Assembly (NCBI RefSeq): GCF_900496995.4
Contig: NC_044030.1
Coordinates: 186,001 to 250,000, forward strand
Source of the DNA: Aquila chrysaetos chrysaetos
Lineage: Eukaryota; Chordata; Aves; Accipitriformes; Accipitridae
Direction of reading: 5' to 3'
Length of the DNA stretch: 64,000 nucleotides
In this document: in pieces, positions 11,120 through 26,100 of the stretch
Numbering within the stretch: the first letter of the stretch is position 1
Layout: the number at the start of each line of letters is the position of its first letter
Notes under the pieces: model-generated
The model's database searches: none
What the model saw: only the letters and a program-made list of their open reading frames with translations
What the model was told of the DNA's origin: nothing
Made by a program: the position numbers and the translations under genes

Positions 11120-14100
11120 TCAGTTCATTTTCTTGCGCTTCCGTTGGTTCCCCGATGACTTCTGCACAGGCAAGGGGAGAGAGAGAGTGCCCAGCTTGTG
11201 GTTCTGATCATTCTCAAGTCCCAGCAGCCCCTTTGCCTTGGAGACCTTCAACCGCATGGCCCTTGCAATGTCCATCATCCTGGAAAATAGAGAAACACTG
11301 TCTCAGTGGGGCACAAAAGTCTTCTGTACCATGACACTGCACAAAATATCAACAGCCTTTTGCCTCAGGGGAGAAGCCAGGATGCACCAGCAAGCAGGAT
11401 GTGTTCCCGGGATCTCAAGGATACCATGGAGACAGAAGCTGGAAGGTATTCAAAGACTACAAGGTACAGCCTTCCTGAGGAGGCTAGAATGCTACCGAGC
11501 TGTGCACCACCACCTTGGACAGCAGTCCAAACCCATGTTGCCTTATTCAATGGCCAGCTGACTTGAGAAAAAAATAATGCTGCTCTCCACAAACCTGTGA
11601 AGAGAACAGGCATTATTCCAGCTGCTGCTTCCCAGTGTACTCATCTCCCATGTGTGGTATGATGAATGGAACCTAGTACAGCAAGAACATCTCCTCTTAG
11701 CCACTAGAATTCAGCATCCTTAGCTCTTAAGAAGAGGGGCTTGGAGATGTGTAGTGTGAAGAGCTTGAGCAACAACATGCAACCCAGAACACACCTGGAG
11801 GCTTGTCAAACAGAGAGAACAAAGTGCATCTGAAGAAAAGCTAGCGGGGAAGGAGGTGTCCCGGCCTCAGCTGGTGTCCTGAGAACACACAAGTCCCAGA
11901 ATCCTCCCAGATGACTTTATTATCTTTGAAATACAAACAGATTCAGTTGGGACGGGTTCTTCAGTGGCTCAGGGCTATGTGTCTCTCCAATTTTTCCAAC
12001 AGGTCCCAGCCTCCTCCACCCTTTTCTCAACGGCATCCTATGCCCTGTGTTCCCAGCTCCAGTACAGCAGCTAAGAACAAAAACTGGGCATCAACTGTGA
12101 AAACCAACATAGATTCCTTAAAAAGCTTAAAAAGAAAGAAAAAATGGATGGAAACCAACAGCAAACACTGCTGTTAAACCCACTAGTATCCATCAAAGAA
12201 TAAAGAGCATAATTGGAGGCAAAATCAGAAGTAATTGCATCAAGGCTGACTAGGGAGCTTGCAAAACCAAGAGGTGACTACAGGCTGTGAAAACTTCCTG
12301 TTGTCACCAAACCTTAACATTACATCCCTCAGCCAGAAACCCTAGGATAGTCCACAACATTTTTCAGCTGCAGTGAAGGGTTTGTGTGCCTCCATAGTTC
12401 CTACCCAGCCACACGACCACTAAGCAATCCTATTAAGAAAGACCAATGTGACTGAGTTAGGAAGCACATGTCCTTGGCACCACTATCGCCCACAAAACAG
12501 GACAGGGTGGGAGAGAGATACTAATGAGCATGGCTGAACAGTCACTAATGGGCCACATGACCCCTTCCCAGACAGTGTTAACAAGCTGCCTGCTGAGCTG
12601 CTGTATGCTTGCTGGAAAGTCTCCCAGCAAGCACAGTGGACTGGTTGAGCAGTTCCGATCAATTCCTGATTTATTCTGCAGAGGCTGGAGACACAGTACA
12701 ACACAAACTGCAGTGGAAGAACTCACAGAGCCAGAGGAGCTGGCAGCAGGCTCCGGCTGACACCTGCTGGGAAAAGCAGGTCTTGCAGCTAACAGCAGAT
12801 GCAAGACATGTCTTCTTCCGTGGAAAATTAGTCTAGGGGAGCAAGTGCCCCCAAAAGCTAATACAGCAGGGTTGTTTGCCCTGAAGCTTATTCTGCAAGC
12901 TGTTTTCTACCCATTCACCTTATTTCAAATACTATGGCCAGCAGTTCTGCCTACAACCTCTCCCCATGGTGCTTTGCTGAAAAGTCCACAAGTTCGTCAG
13001 AAGGGGCACAGAGGACAGGAAGGTGAAGATGTGATTTGTCAGGCAAGAAACAGAGCTGGGTGGCAGTGGATAGGTCTTGTCCTGGAACCTGCACTGGTTG
13101 GCCATTTCAGTGCTGCCTGCCTCTGTTTCCTTCCCTGCAGAATAGCTGAAGAGCCTCTTGATGCACCTGATGGAACTGTTTGCGGCAAGTGCCCTTTCAA
13201 AGCTTGAAATGTATAACCACCCTCCTTTATGAGCACCAGGGCTTCAAAATAAAGGCTGAACACACTCACAGAGCCCAATTACAACAAAAGGGACTCGCTA
13301 CCAGGTATTACGGTATTACCCAGGTGCCAGAGAGGCTCCAGAGCTCTTTCCTCAGGGGCTCTTCGTAGGAGGATCACAGCTTCACTCAGCAAGTGTGAAC
13401 AAACACAGTGACTCACCTGCTCTCTTGGAGCTTCATGTCATTCTGCAGGACGGTGAGGTCTGTTTGGAAGTTGTTAATGTGCAGAGCCAATGCAATGACG
13501 TATGCTATGATTTTAGCCTTCATTGATGCAGAGATTAAATTCTGGACACTGGCAAGAGGGAGAACACGAGATGTGGAGTGTCAGAGAACCCCAAACACAA
13601 TCCCCATGAGGTGCAGACAGAACTGGAGCCCCTGTTAGACAGGACTGACTTTTGCTAGACACCAAAGAAGAGCTCAAAGCAACACAGACCTCTGATCACA
13701 GGGGCCTAACAGGCTTCTTTGCCCTCCTCACATGCCTCCGTTTCTGTTCAGAAGTGCAGGCCCCTGAGGCTGTTTATCATTATGCAGCCTTGACAAAACC
13801 ACCAGCTAATGACACTTCAGTCTCTTCGGCACACTGGTCCCTTGCCGGAGGAAGGCAAAGGGAAGCTGTTTTGAGGGCATTCAGTGTAACTACTAACAGC
13901 ACCTCAAAAACACAATCCCCACAACGCAGATCCCTGGCTGGCAATCCTCTGGGAGCATTTGACTGCTTGTCACTGGTTTGAGCCTTCAGACAAAAGCTGG
14001 CCCATTTGGACTCAAATTCTCTGCTCCCATCAGATTAACAGCAGCAGTGCAGCTGTCAATAGCTGAGCATCAGCATTATGTCCCTTCTAGGCAGAGAGGC

Positions 14101-17100
14101 TGTTAGCTGCCCGAGTGTGGGGAAGGCACTGTGGCAAGAGTGAGGATACTATTCACTCTTGCCCGTATTTTGGTGCTTCCACTCAACAGAATTACTGAAA
14201 ATGTTTATCCAGATTTATAACTGCTTAGTTGTAAGTGGCATCCATCTGAAGGCTGGAGCCAAGGGCCACCTGGTCAAAGGCAGCCTCCAACAGCTGCCGA
14301 AGGCCCTCCCTGCAGTGAGACCGCACTCAGCACCACACAAGTGGCTCTGACACTGCTGGAAAGGAGGACCTTGCAGGAGCTTCCCAACCTTTCCTCCCGT
14401 CATGGGGTACTGGCTTCTCCTGGCTAACCTCCATGACAGGACCAGACCCTACCTTACTATACCAAACTTTGTCGCTGCTGGCGGGGTAATGCCTGGGCAA
14501 AGCTTAGGGAGAACTCTTTGGCTTGTATCCATATGGGTGCAATGGTGTGGGTCTCAGCCCAGGGCAAGTTAACCGGTGCAAATCTTTACACAGTTTTATC
14601 TGTGCAGGTTTCAATGGAGAATCCAAAGAAGTCAAGTAATGCTTAGGTTCATGTAAAAGCACCCCTGTTATGCTAATTAAAATATGTGAGTGTAAAAAAG
14701 CACCCTTATTTAGCCACTGCACTACCTGTCCTGACCAACCCTGGGACGGTGGAAGAGCTGACGCATCCATCTGTCAGGTGCCTTGGTTCACAGTGAAAAC
14801 GTATGTGTGGACAGCTGCCTGTTTAGCCGCACAGTTGAGAATCAGCTGCAAAGCAAGCACCCATTCTGCCATCCTGCACCCAGAAATGGTCAGGCAGATG
14901 GTTGGGCACCTCATTTGGTCACGCTAGCTAAATCCACAGGTGCAGGCTTGCTTTTGCACACATGACCCTTCTTTTCCCAGTCACATTTCAGACCTGCACT
15001 CCCTAAAATGGACTACCACCAGCCCCACGGCTGGGGTGTGAAGCAAGAGAAGCTACTGCTATCTTCCATTCTGGTAGGAGGTTTCCTGATCATGTGCCCA
15101 TGGCCCTTCAAGCTAAACTCTGCTGTACCTCTGCCTCAAGAACATCAAAGCAAACATAGTTCCTTACCTGCCATTGTTGTACGTCAGTGAAGTGAAATTC
15201 TTCATGAGTTTCCTGGAAATAATGTGTGGGCATTCAGGACCCATTGGATCTAGGACATAAAGGGGTTTTGCAGTGGAATAAGAAACACATACTCTTTCTC
15301 GTACTGCCCACCTCCAGCCATCATAATAGCACATTTATTACCATGACTTATCACCTCTTTCCAGGAACATAAGAGAACCTAAAAGGAACCTAGGCATTTG
15401 ATTTCTAGGTTTCATCATTTTTCAGGTCTAAGAGAGGCTCCTAACACCTTTTATTTTCTTTACAAATGGGATCTCCCACTTCAATGCCGCACCATCCAAA
15501 ATGCGTGCATGTGTGCCTACACATATATTTCTTTTAATAGATTCCTGCCTTTTAATAGATGGTCCTGTCACAAAATATTAAAACTGAAACCACACTAACA
15601 AATTCCTACAAGCACCAAGACCAGTCATTTCTACATCCTTCTTGACTAAGTCCTACGGGGCGACTCCTGCGTCTCCAGCAATGCAGGAGGATATTTACAG
15701 CCAGGCTTGCCATTTGCTCCTCCATCACCCCACTGCCATTGAAAATGCTAACAATGACATTTTCAGCACTGACAAGGAGACTCAGATACACAAGGTCTAT
15801 GGAAGATGGCAAGTCTTGAATACCTCAGCCAAAATATTTTGTGCAGTGCTTTTGAGAACAGCAGTTCCTGTCAGTTTAAAAGCAAGATCCTGAATACAAT
15901 GGAAGTATGATCACTGTGATTCACACATTGAGCTACTAAGTAAAGGATGACGAAGACATTCTCAAAAGCACAAAAAGAGATATAAAGGATGTATTGTGTA
16001 CTGTATGCCTCTTGCACCTGGAATATGGAGGCTGGATGAGGGAGAGAGCTGATAGTTCCAGCTTCTTGGCTTAGGACTAAGGTGTGAAAATGTAAAACAT
16101 GTTTATAACTACAGAACTATCGATAAACTAGAAAGAATCTCAAAATTTCCAATCCAAGCTACCCTGTCTCCTACCAAGAGGATCTCATGGTACCATCCTG
16201 ATGCACCGCAGTTACAAAGAGACCAAAAAGTATTAGACATACATCTCCCAGCTGACACAGATCTAACAACCCTCAACAACATGGAGATCCTCAACCTCAC
16301 CATGAAACAGGCTGAAAGCAACTGCTGCAGCTAGCTGTTTGATCACATAGCTCATTCTGGGCAGCTGTACTCTTTTCTACTGCAGTAATTACAAACCAAG
16401 ACCCAGCACGTAGCTTAAAAGTGGAGGAGCTGAAAACTCTTACGCTTCTTCTTGATCACTTTCAGTTGGCTGAACTTAATAAGGGTGTCCAGGAACCAGA
16501 GGCATCGGGCTTTGTGATCCCTCCTCTTCTCATCAGCAGGCAGGAACTTCAGCTCCTCTAAAACAAAGGAGCAATGGCTGAAGGAGAGAGAGGGGGAGGA
16601 TGAGCCTCAAAGAACCAGGAACCAGTTTACATCATCAGGAGGACAGGACACACCTCTAACTTCAATGCTCAGCTATTTGAGAAGAGTTCCCTGGACACCT
16701 ATAAAGCATAGCCCAGGAGGGTGCTTTGTGAGCACATTTTCCTGTCAATGCCCACCATGTTCAGCCAGCCCCCTTCAGTGTGCAGCTACTAAGAAGGTCC
16801 CCACACTGCAGAAACTGCAGGCTCTCAAAGTGGCACACAGACACACTTCTACTTTGGCAAAGGCAGACAGGAAGCACAGGGAACGAGGTGCGGTTTGTGC
16901 TTTTACTGTTTACTTCAGCCCCTCAGCACAATGGCTTAACAGCTCTAAGCGTATGTCCATGTCAGCTTGCCAAGCCACAGCAACCTCCACAGCAAGTCAG
17001 TACTTGGCTGGGACAGTGCCCAGCCATGGGCATACCATGCTCAGCACAGTTCTGTGGTCCATCTTCTAGGCACTTGCCTTCAGACCCCACTTTGGATTTC

Positions 17101-20100
17101 TCCACTCTTTTCCTCTGCAATCAGTTCCCCAACGGGCAGCCATGCTGCTGTGCACGTGACTCCCTCACCTGTATATAACTATACCCCACATTCCCTAAAG
17201 TAGGTGTTGCTCAGCCATACTTGGTTCAAATGTCCTCCCTCTGCACCGAAAAGATCAGCCTAGGTACAGTGGAGCTGGCAGCAGTAATCACCCTGCCCCG
17301 CAGAAAAACTACAGTTTCACAGGGCCCACCTCAACTATTACAAGGGCGTTTGCAGCAGCATTACCTTTTATCTTCCATTTTCTTGGTGATTTCTTCTGGA
17401 GTGATGTTAACAAAGACTGCTGCTGGAACCTGCAATGCTTCATACTCTGCTGGGGACAGAACTAGAAGGATTTTAAAGAAAAGAACAAGCGTGCCTTTGC
17501 TCTCCCTTCTGGTCTGAACAGCCTGCAGTGCGATAAGTTCTATCCACCCTTGCTTTAGGAGCTGTGGGGCAGGGAAGGAGGGAAGGAAATTATAAATGGG
17601 CAGGACATAACAACAAGACTTGGAAGCTGGCCAATAACAAAGGTCTCTAAAAGGACTGTGACTTGTGACAAGTCACTTCTCCTGCATGGCTGACCTAATT
17701 ACCATTCCGAGTCAAACTGCTGCCAACAGGAAGGCACAGCATCCTGCTCTCTGTAGGAAAGAGGCAGAATATGAGACTTGCAGGTCCAAAAATCTCAACA
17801 CAGCATGTCCCTGCTCTCAGCTTTTGGCTCATGAGGGGTGAAGGCTAGGCTCATTCACACGCCTGGCAGCACTCACTCTCACATGCCAGACCACTGACAT
17901 CGAGGCTTACAGGTGTGGGAAACCACTCTGCCACAGAAAAAGATACTGTCCTCAAACTTGTAAACATCTTCTGGTTTGTCAGCATCTTCATTACATGGTG
18001 GGAGGAAGATGGAGATGTTCGGTACATCATCTTGGGCCACATCCTGGGTCAAAGCTTCGGAGGGAAGCAAGAAAGAAGAAAGTATTTGGACCGTGCAAAC
18101 AAAAACACAGAGAACATAACCACAACCCAAATCCTTCCTTTAAACACAAGTCTATTCAATGGTGCTTCTTGGGTAAACACCAGTTTAATCACAGCTGGAG
18201 TTTTAAAGATTTAACTCCAGTTCAGTTTATCTCACTCGGGACAGTAGTAAGGAAAAGGCTCCAGCTCTTCCCTATTTTGTTTTGTTACTGCCACATGTAG
18301 GTGCTGACTGTACAGAAAGCGTTCCAGTAGGCACAGAAAGGCCAAGAGCTTCTGATACGCCTGCTATGTATTCAGCACGCTGGGTTTTAGATTGGTGTCA
18401 TCACTTCTACCAAGACCTTTCTGCTTCCTAAAATTTAGAAAAGCCACTCCAGACTAGAGAAAAATCCAGGAAAGAAGTGCACCAAGAAAAGTGGTTGCTG
18501 CTGCTGCACCTCTTGCCTGCAGGGTGGGCAGAATAAGGGTTTGGCACCCTGGGTTCCACCAGACATGCACTTGGCCCAAAGCAGCTCTGAGAGCACAGTC
18601 AACATCTAACCTGGAACAGAAGGGATGAAAGCTGACGGGTTCTACAGTCAACAGACATCTCTCCCATTCATAGCCAATGAAACTCAGAATCCCAAAAGTG
18701 CTGGTGGAAAGGAGCTCTGGAGGTCTCCTGTCCAACATCCTGCTTGGAACAGGGCTGTCCACAGCACTGGATCAGAGCAGCCCTGGCTTTGTCATGCCAA
18801 AGCTTGAAAACCCCCAAGGACAGTGACCCCACACTGCTCTGTGACCTGTCCCAGGCGTGCACCACCCTCCAAGGCAAGAATGGTCCCCCAGTCTCCCACC
18901 TGGACCTCCCCGTGCCCAGGGACCACCGCAAGTTGTGCTGTTGACTCTTGCTGGCAGTGCTGAGAAGTCTTGGCTCTGACGGCCCTTCAGGGAGCTGTGG
19001 GCTACTGTTAGATCCTCCTTGGCTTCCTCTTTGCCAGACTAACCAAGCCCAGCTCCCTCTTCCTCTCCTCGTCAGTTGTGTGCTCCAGGCCCCTGCCCGT
19101 TCTTGTTGCCCTGCCATGACTCATCTCTCATTTCTCCACGTCTGTCCTTCCTGATCAGGGCAGGGGCCAAGGGGGGTGGCACAGGCTGGACAACATAATA
19201 CAGATGCAGCCTCACCAGCACTCAGTAGCGGGGTTATCAACTCTCCTTGAAACATCACCTCAGTGTGATGCTTTGGACAGTGAACATTCCCTGCAGTAGT
19301 GACAGTAACTAAGGCCACGGCAGACTCCTCTTTGCTGCAGGCCCCTCCATAGCAGAAGCCTAAGTCCATCAGCCTGGCTCACAACAGCTCTGGGGATGGC
19401 ACTTGATGGAGCTGTGACCTGGTTTAGGGCACGGACCATCTTCCATAGACATGACACTGCAAAGCCAGGGTACAGTTCACCTCAGCGAACGTTCAGCTTC
19501 TCAGTTCAGACCAGGTGAATGTACTGCCTTTATCCCAGTAAACTGATATCCAGGGACTCCCAGAAGAGTTCCCAGTAATGGGCAGGGACAGACACTGATG
19601 CCACAGGGACCTACCCTCATTCAGGCAACTCCCACACTAAGTCTAGCAGGATAAGAAGGAAGCAGTTCCTTCTCCACCACAAAGATCTGCGAGTTCCTCC
19701 ACACGTGCCCTTCTCAGCTGTTAGACCAGCTGCTTCCTTGGTCACTCAAAGAAAACCCCTTTCTTCTTCCTACCGTACTTGGCAAGGAACAGACAGAAAA
19801 AGGCACTTCTGATTGCCTTCATTAAACCCTGAGACAGTATTCTTACCTGTTACTCCCTTTGCATTTATAATGTTTGTTGCTGCTTTTGTCACAGCTGTAT
19901 TCAGAATATCATTGCCCACCGCATTCATTCGCCGAGAGTTCAGAGCTCGCTTCTGCTTGCTGGTACCAAAGGCCTCAATGCACAAATCCATCTGTGCAAG
20001 AGAGATGCAAATGAAAACACACTGCTGAAGTGAAGACACTTTGCACCTAAGAGGAAAACTCAGCTAACCACCACTTGTTCCACATTCACATTCTCCAAGA

Positions 20101-23100
20101 AAACTTCAAACATTTCACTGGGCACAGCCCAACCACGCAACAAGCACTGATCTGCAAGGGGGCAGGAAGTAACTGGGATTGTAATCAAGCCTAACATAAT
20201 TATGAAAATACTGCCAAGTTAGGCACTAATAATGCACTGTCTCATAGACCTCCAAGGCACAGAGAGAGTGCTGAACCTGCAGAGGTTTACCCTGCAGTAA
20301 ACCAAACATCAGTCTCAGACAAGTATCATCTGCCAGTGTTAGCTGGATAATCCCAGTAGAATATGATATGGGGTTTCAACTTTACCTTCTCCCTGTAGGA
20401 TTTATTCTGATAATCCTTCGTGTCATCAGGTATTAAGTTATCTATAAAAGAATGAAAGTTAGTGTGCTTGACTTGCAGCAGCCGGGACAGGACGGGTATT
20501 CAGTACCCCTTTAGCTCTAATCCATTACTGAAAGATTTGGCACATCACTTCAAGATCTCCTCCATAGGACTTTGTCAATTAAAGAACACACTGAATACAA
20601 GAGTATGTACCTCGAACAAAAAATGAAAGGCAGGCCTATTTTGCTATAAAGCCTACAAGTGTAACACATGGATTGCAGCAATACCCAGGCCCTGCTGCGC
20701 AGGGAAAAAATAAGCTCCCAAAAGACCGAATTGTTTGCATTAGCCTCCTGGGTTCATTAACAAAAAGCGGTTCTGCTGAAGAAAAGCTTTTTTGTTTTTT
20801 AGTGATCTAGCCCGTTGACCTGACAATTTCTAGGCTTCCCTCAGCAGAGCAAACCTAGACAAGGCTGCACTTATTCTGAACAGTGACAACTTTCTTACTG
20901 ACTCCAGCACTGCCACTCTCCCACTCGCTACACTCTCTGCTTAACCTCAACCCTAAATTTCACCTTGCTTCCTTCTCCCTCCGTTTTTCACATCACGCAG
21001 TGCCTTAAAAGGAGAGTGTAATGTATCCTCCTTCCTCCATGTTGAGGGAGTAAGGCAGAAATGAGGATGAAAGAGCAAACAGGGAGACAACAGAGAGAGC
21101 TGCTGTCAGCAACCAGGCAGTCAACAGCTGAATGCATACACAGGTCTAGCATGCTGTGACTCTGGTGCTGGGGTTAAAGATAGTATCCTCCTACCTGACA
21201 GCAAGGGCTGCATGTTGAATATTTCAGCATTATAGACTTCCATTTGCCCAGAGTCCTTGTCTAACACACCAACAAAATACCTGCAGAGAACAGGGGCAAA
21301 TGATTAGTGAAAGACAGTCCAGTGGAAGCGATGTTTTAAAATACATGGTGCAGAACCATGTGTAGTCCCCATCCCCTGCCAATTCTTCTGCCTTGCAAAT
21401 GCAAGTTTTCCAAGCGCATTCAGAATGTCACAATAAAACAAGTTACCTCCAAGGCATGCACATATATATATATATACACACACTATGTATGTATGTGTAT
21501 ATATATAAAAATACATAGAAAAAAATACGAAGACTTGTTGCTCCAAGTAAATGTAGAAGTCTTAAGACAACTAAATTAGCTCCAAAATGCACAGATGAAG
21601 TCTAGGTGCTGGAGTCCTAGCTGCTATTCTCTTTTGTCTTTTTTGATGTGTCAGGGCCCTTGGTTTCTCAGCGCTTCTATGCAGCTTCCTGTGTTTTTAA
21701 AACGTGGGTTCCCTGTGGCCAGTTCTCTGCTTAGTACAAGTCACTTTAAATTCTCACAGCTTCTCAAAAACGTGACTTTGCTGTCTCTAAAATAGGATAA
21801 TTTCTCTCAGGTAAATTCCTTTTCATCCCACATTTCAGAGGGGCAAGCCCGAATGGTTTGTGCTGCTCCTCACCATGTCTCATGACCCACCAGGAACAGG
21901 CAGTATGTCACCCTTGGCTGAAGTAGATCAGGGTATCAACTGCACCATTTTCTTATGCACCCAAAAGAGTTCATTCCATGTGATCCCTTCTGACTGGTGC
22001 TTGAACTTGGCTCTGCTCCAGAACACGTCTTCCTAAAACTCAGGACACACCTTCTGAAGACAAAACCCCCTTGCACAACAGGCTGCCTGTTGCAGGGGGG
22101 GCAATACTGTGCAGCTGCTCTCAGAGGAGCTGCCCAAGTACAGTGGGAAGCACAGCACCTCACTGGCCAGAAAGGATCTCTGGGCAGTTCCTGCTGTCCC
22201 ACGAAGCCCAGAGGTTTGGCGGACTCACTGACTTTCCACTCAGAATAAACCGGGCTGTTTGCTCAGAGGTGTTTTCTTCTCCCTGTTATACCCACATTAG
22301 CAGTTGTGAGTGCAGTTCTAGGCTGACAGCTGCCAAGAGCTATGGGAATGTATCCACTGGAGGAAATCCTCATGCACGCAGCTGAAGCAGATGTGGGAGG
22401 AAAGGGACAGAAGGGTGGGGTGGGAAAGCTTGAAAGAAAAGCAAGAAATGACTTAATTGATTCTTGCCTGCATCTCTGGAGATCCTGAGCCATGTGTACA
22501 CCTAATGCAAAACTAATACTTGAAGCTGAACATGTATCAGCAGTTAACTTGCCTTGTTAGTTTCCATAGCTCAGGATCTCCAGAGGTGCAGGCAAGAACC
22601 ACTTAAGCCACTAAAACCATCTCTTAATCAGTGTTCAGAGATAAGAGTGCTAAATCTGCCTAGAAATAATACTGCATTGATACCTGTATCATACATATTC
22701 ATTAAACCAATTTTACCTCTCCAAACTCAAGAAGAAAAAGCCCTTAGTGCTTTTTTTCAGCTACAGCATCTTAAACTGAAGACTGTCATATATGAAGGTC
22801 CAGCTCTCCCGGTTTCACTTCTCAGAGAGAAGAACAAAGATTAGTATTAGCATGTTTTGGTGGACTATATGCAGAGGTGAAACCAGTTCCTTTTACAGAA
22901 TTACAGAGCTGAGCGTTTCAGTTGGAAGGGACCTACAGCCATCATCTAGTCCAACTGCCTGACCAATTCAGGGCTGACCCAAAGTTAAAGCATATTATTA
23001 AGGGCATTGTCCAAATGCCTCTTAAACACTGATGAGCATGGGGCAACGACCACCTCTCCAGGAAGCCCGTTCCAGTGTTTGACCACCTTCTCCGTAAAGA

Positions 23101-26100
23101 AATGTTTCCTAATGTCAAGTCTTTTTCAGATCATAGGACCACCAGGGCACTTACATCTGAAGGCACCTCCTTTTCCTAACACTTTTACACAACTCTGCTT
23201 TTCACTCCCTCACCCTACTTGTACTTTAACTAGTCAGACACCATCAGGTCAGTGCAGTCCAACTAGAGAAGGGATGAGCTACGTGAGCAAACTGCACAGG
23301 GCAACTGGAGTGGATCTACAGAGCAGAGCACTTGGTACCAAGAGCCTGACACGCACATTACTTGCATTTCAGTGTTGCGTAGGCTAGCAGGGGCAGCAAT
23401 ACGCACCAAAGGAGAAAAGAAACACCTCTGGGTATAACAAGGCAAGATTATTTCACATTGGCTCTCCACCCATTTGGTGGTTCTTCTATCAGAGAACGAG
23501 AAAGATCTCACATACAGAATACTTCTTAGGAGGCCAGTGGGATCTGCCCCAATGCCACAAATGTCACATTCTTAACCAGGACATGTAAAGGCTGGTGATT
23601 TCACCAACACTTCCTTCTACAGTGTGTGGCACAGACAGCTTATTAGTTCACACAGCAGCATCGTGCTGTGGCCCTGAAGTTAAATTGTGATTAATGACCG
23701 AGGGGTTTCTGGGGTGGCAGCAGATGACCTTAGTGATTTTGTAATCTTTATTTCTTAGTTTCTTAATAACAAAGCTGTTATTCCTAGGTTTCAGCTACAT
23801 GAAATCATCTCCTCATGCTTTCCTTCACAAGACCTTTTCAAATACACTCTATTTGTATGTAATGTCACAACTTCCAAAGGGACATAATGTGCACAAACAA
23901 TGCAGCTGCAGGTGCTAGAGTCTCCTGTCAAAATCCTCTTGATTCAAATCATGGCCTCCATGGGAACTTCTGAGCCAGCTTTAAGAAAGGCTACCAGGAA
24001 CTTTGTGTCTGAGCAAGTCCTCTGCTTCCACCTCTGTGTCCCTGCCCCCATTTTGCCAGCAAGCCATACCTGCATAGGGAGTTACATTTCATAACTCCGC
24101 TGCTGAAGTTATTCCCCACATATGAAAGCCTTTCAGTTTCCGAGACCTGAAAAACAAAGAAAAATTACTTGAATACAGCGCTGTGAATAACCTTCTCTGC
24201 ATCCACTTTATTTTCCCTAGTGCCACAAAGCTCTACATTCCCAGGCATTGGACACTAGTGACGTGTAGGCAAACTTCACTTTGCCCATTTTGGGTACATT
24301 TTGCATAAGGTCAAAATTTTTAAAAGACAGACATTTCTTGAACCTGAAACTACCCATGATATGTAATTCTACCTCAGCCTTCACTGGGCCAGAAGGTGAG
24401 GAACCATTGTAAAGAAATCATGGGACTCTCAATTTAAATTTAGAGTTTATCAGTGTAGCAAACTTGGGTGTCACCATGGTTACAATGCCTTGCTAAGTTG
24501 ACCACTGTACTTTAATCCAGAAGCAACAGTTTGTGAAAGAAACTGGGTTTATTCACGAAGTCACTAGTGAAGAGAGACCAGGCCTCTGCCAGCCAATATA
24601 GGATACTATTTCCAATGCTTTCAGGTCCTTAACACAGTTGCTCAAAGCTTCTCTAAGCTTCCAGCCAGGACAAACCTTACAGATTTCAGCCTGGGCCAAA
24701 GGCACACGTTGGGCAGAGCCACCACTGCAACTAAGGGGAACTCAGTTTAAAACGTAATTTTCAATGATCATTTTAAAGCTCTAGTACTGCCAAATGACTG
24801 CAATTCACTGACTAAAAAAAAGAGCTAGCACTATCAGGAATGGCTGTACTGGGTTTACGTGGCAAGGTTTTGGTAGCAGGGCGGGGGGGGGCTACAGGGA
24901 GAGAAGCTGCTAGAAGCTTCCCCCATGTCCAACAGAGCCAATGCCAGCCGGCTCCAAGATAGACCTGCTGCTGGCCAAGGCCAAGCTCATCAGCAATGGG
25001 GATAGCGCCTCTCTGATAACGTATTTAAGAAGGGAAAAAATGCTGCTGCAGAACAGAAACTGCAGCCAGAGAGAGGAGTGAGAACATGTAAGAGAAACAA
25101 CTCTGCAGACACCAAGGTCAGTGAAGAAGGAGGGGGAGGAGGTGCTCCAGGCGCTGGAGCAGAGATTCCCCTGCAGCCCGTGGGGAAGACCATGGTGAGG
25201 CAGGCTGTCCCCCTGCAGCCCAGGGAGGTCCACGGTGGAGCAGATCTCCACCTGCAGCCCGGGGAGGACCCCACGCCGGAGCAGGGGGATGCCAAAAGGA
25301 GGCTGTGACCCCGTGGGAAGCCCGCGCTGGAGCAGGCTCCTGGCAGGACTTGCAGCCCCGTGGAGAGAGGAGCCCACGCTGGAGCAGGTTTTCTGGCAGG
25401 ACTTGTGACCCCATGGGGAACCCACGCTGGAGCACTGTGCTCCTGAAGGACTGCAGCCCATGGAAAGGACCCATGCTGGAGCAGGTCGTGAAGAACTGCA
25501 GCCCGTGGGAAGGACCCACATTGGAGAAGTTTGTGGAGGACTGTCTCCCGTGGGAGGGACCCCATGCTGAAGCAGGGGAAGAGTGAGGAATCCTCCCCCT
25601 GAAGAGGAAGGAGCAGCAGAGACAATGTGTGATGAACTGACCATAACCCCCATTCCCCATGCCCCTGCACCACTGAGGGGGTAGGAGGTAGAGAATTCAG
25701 GAGTAAAGCTGTGCCTGGGAAGAAGGGAGGGGCGGGGGGAAAGTATTTTAAGATTTGATTTTACTTCTCATTACTCTACTCTGGTTTGATTGGCAATAAA
25801 TTAATTTTCCCCAAGTTAAGCCTCTTTTGCCCATGTAATTACTGAGTGACTTCTCCCTGTCCTTATCTTGACCCACGAGCCTTTCATTATATTTTCTCTC
25901 CCCTGTCCAGCTGAGGAGGAGGAGTGATAGACCAGCTTTGCTGGGCACCTGGCACCCAGCCAGGGTCAACTCACCACAACGGCTCAACCACCTAAACGTA
26001 TTTTGAAATGTTTGTGTTTCTACCATACTGCAGTATATTTCCCCTGAGGATTTTGGCTGAAAAGTCATTTATTCCTTGAGTGAATCATGCATGTAAGCAG

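Noticed and set aside
17176-17201. Possible extra POLR1E micro-exon flanked by TTTAG and gtgagg
   Set aside because: The segment does not join in phase (a stop results), and the residues it would supply are already encoded at the start of exon 9 (HCSFVLEELK).
24910-25653. 247-codon minus-strand open frame
   Set aside because: It lies wholly inside a solo LTR and is kept open by 45-bp repeats; frames on both strands are open for the same reason.
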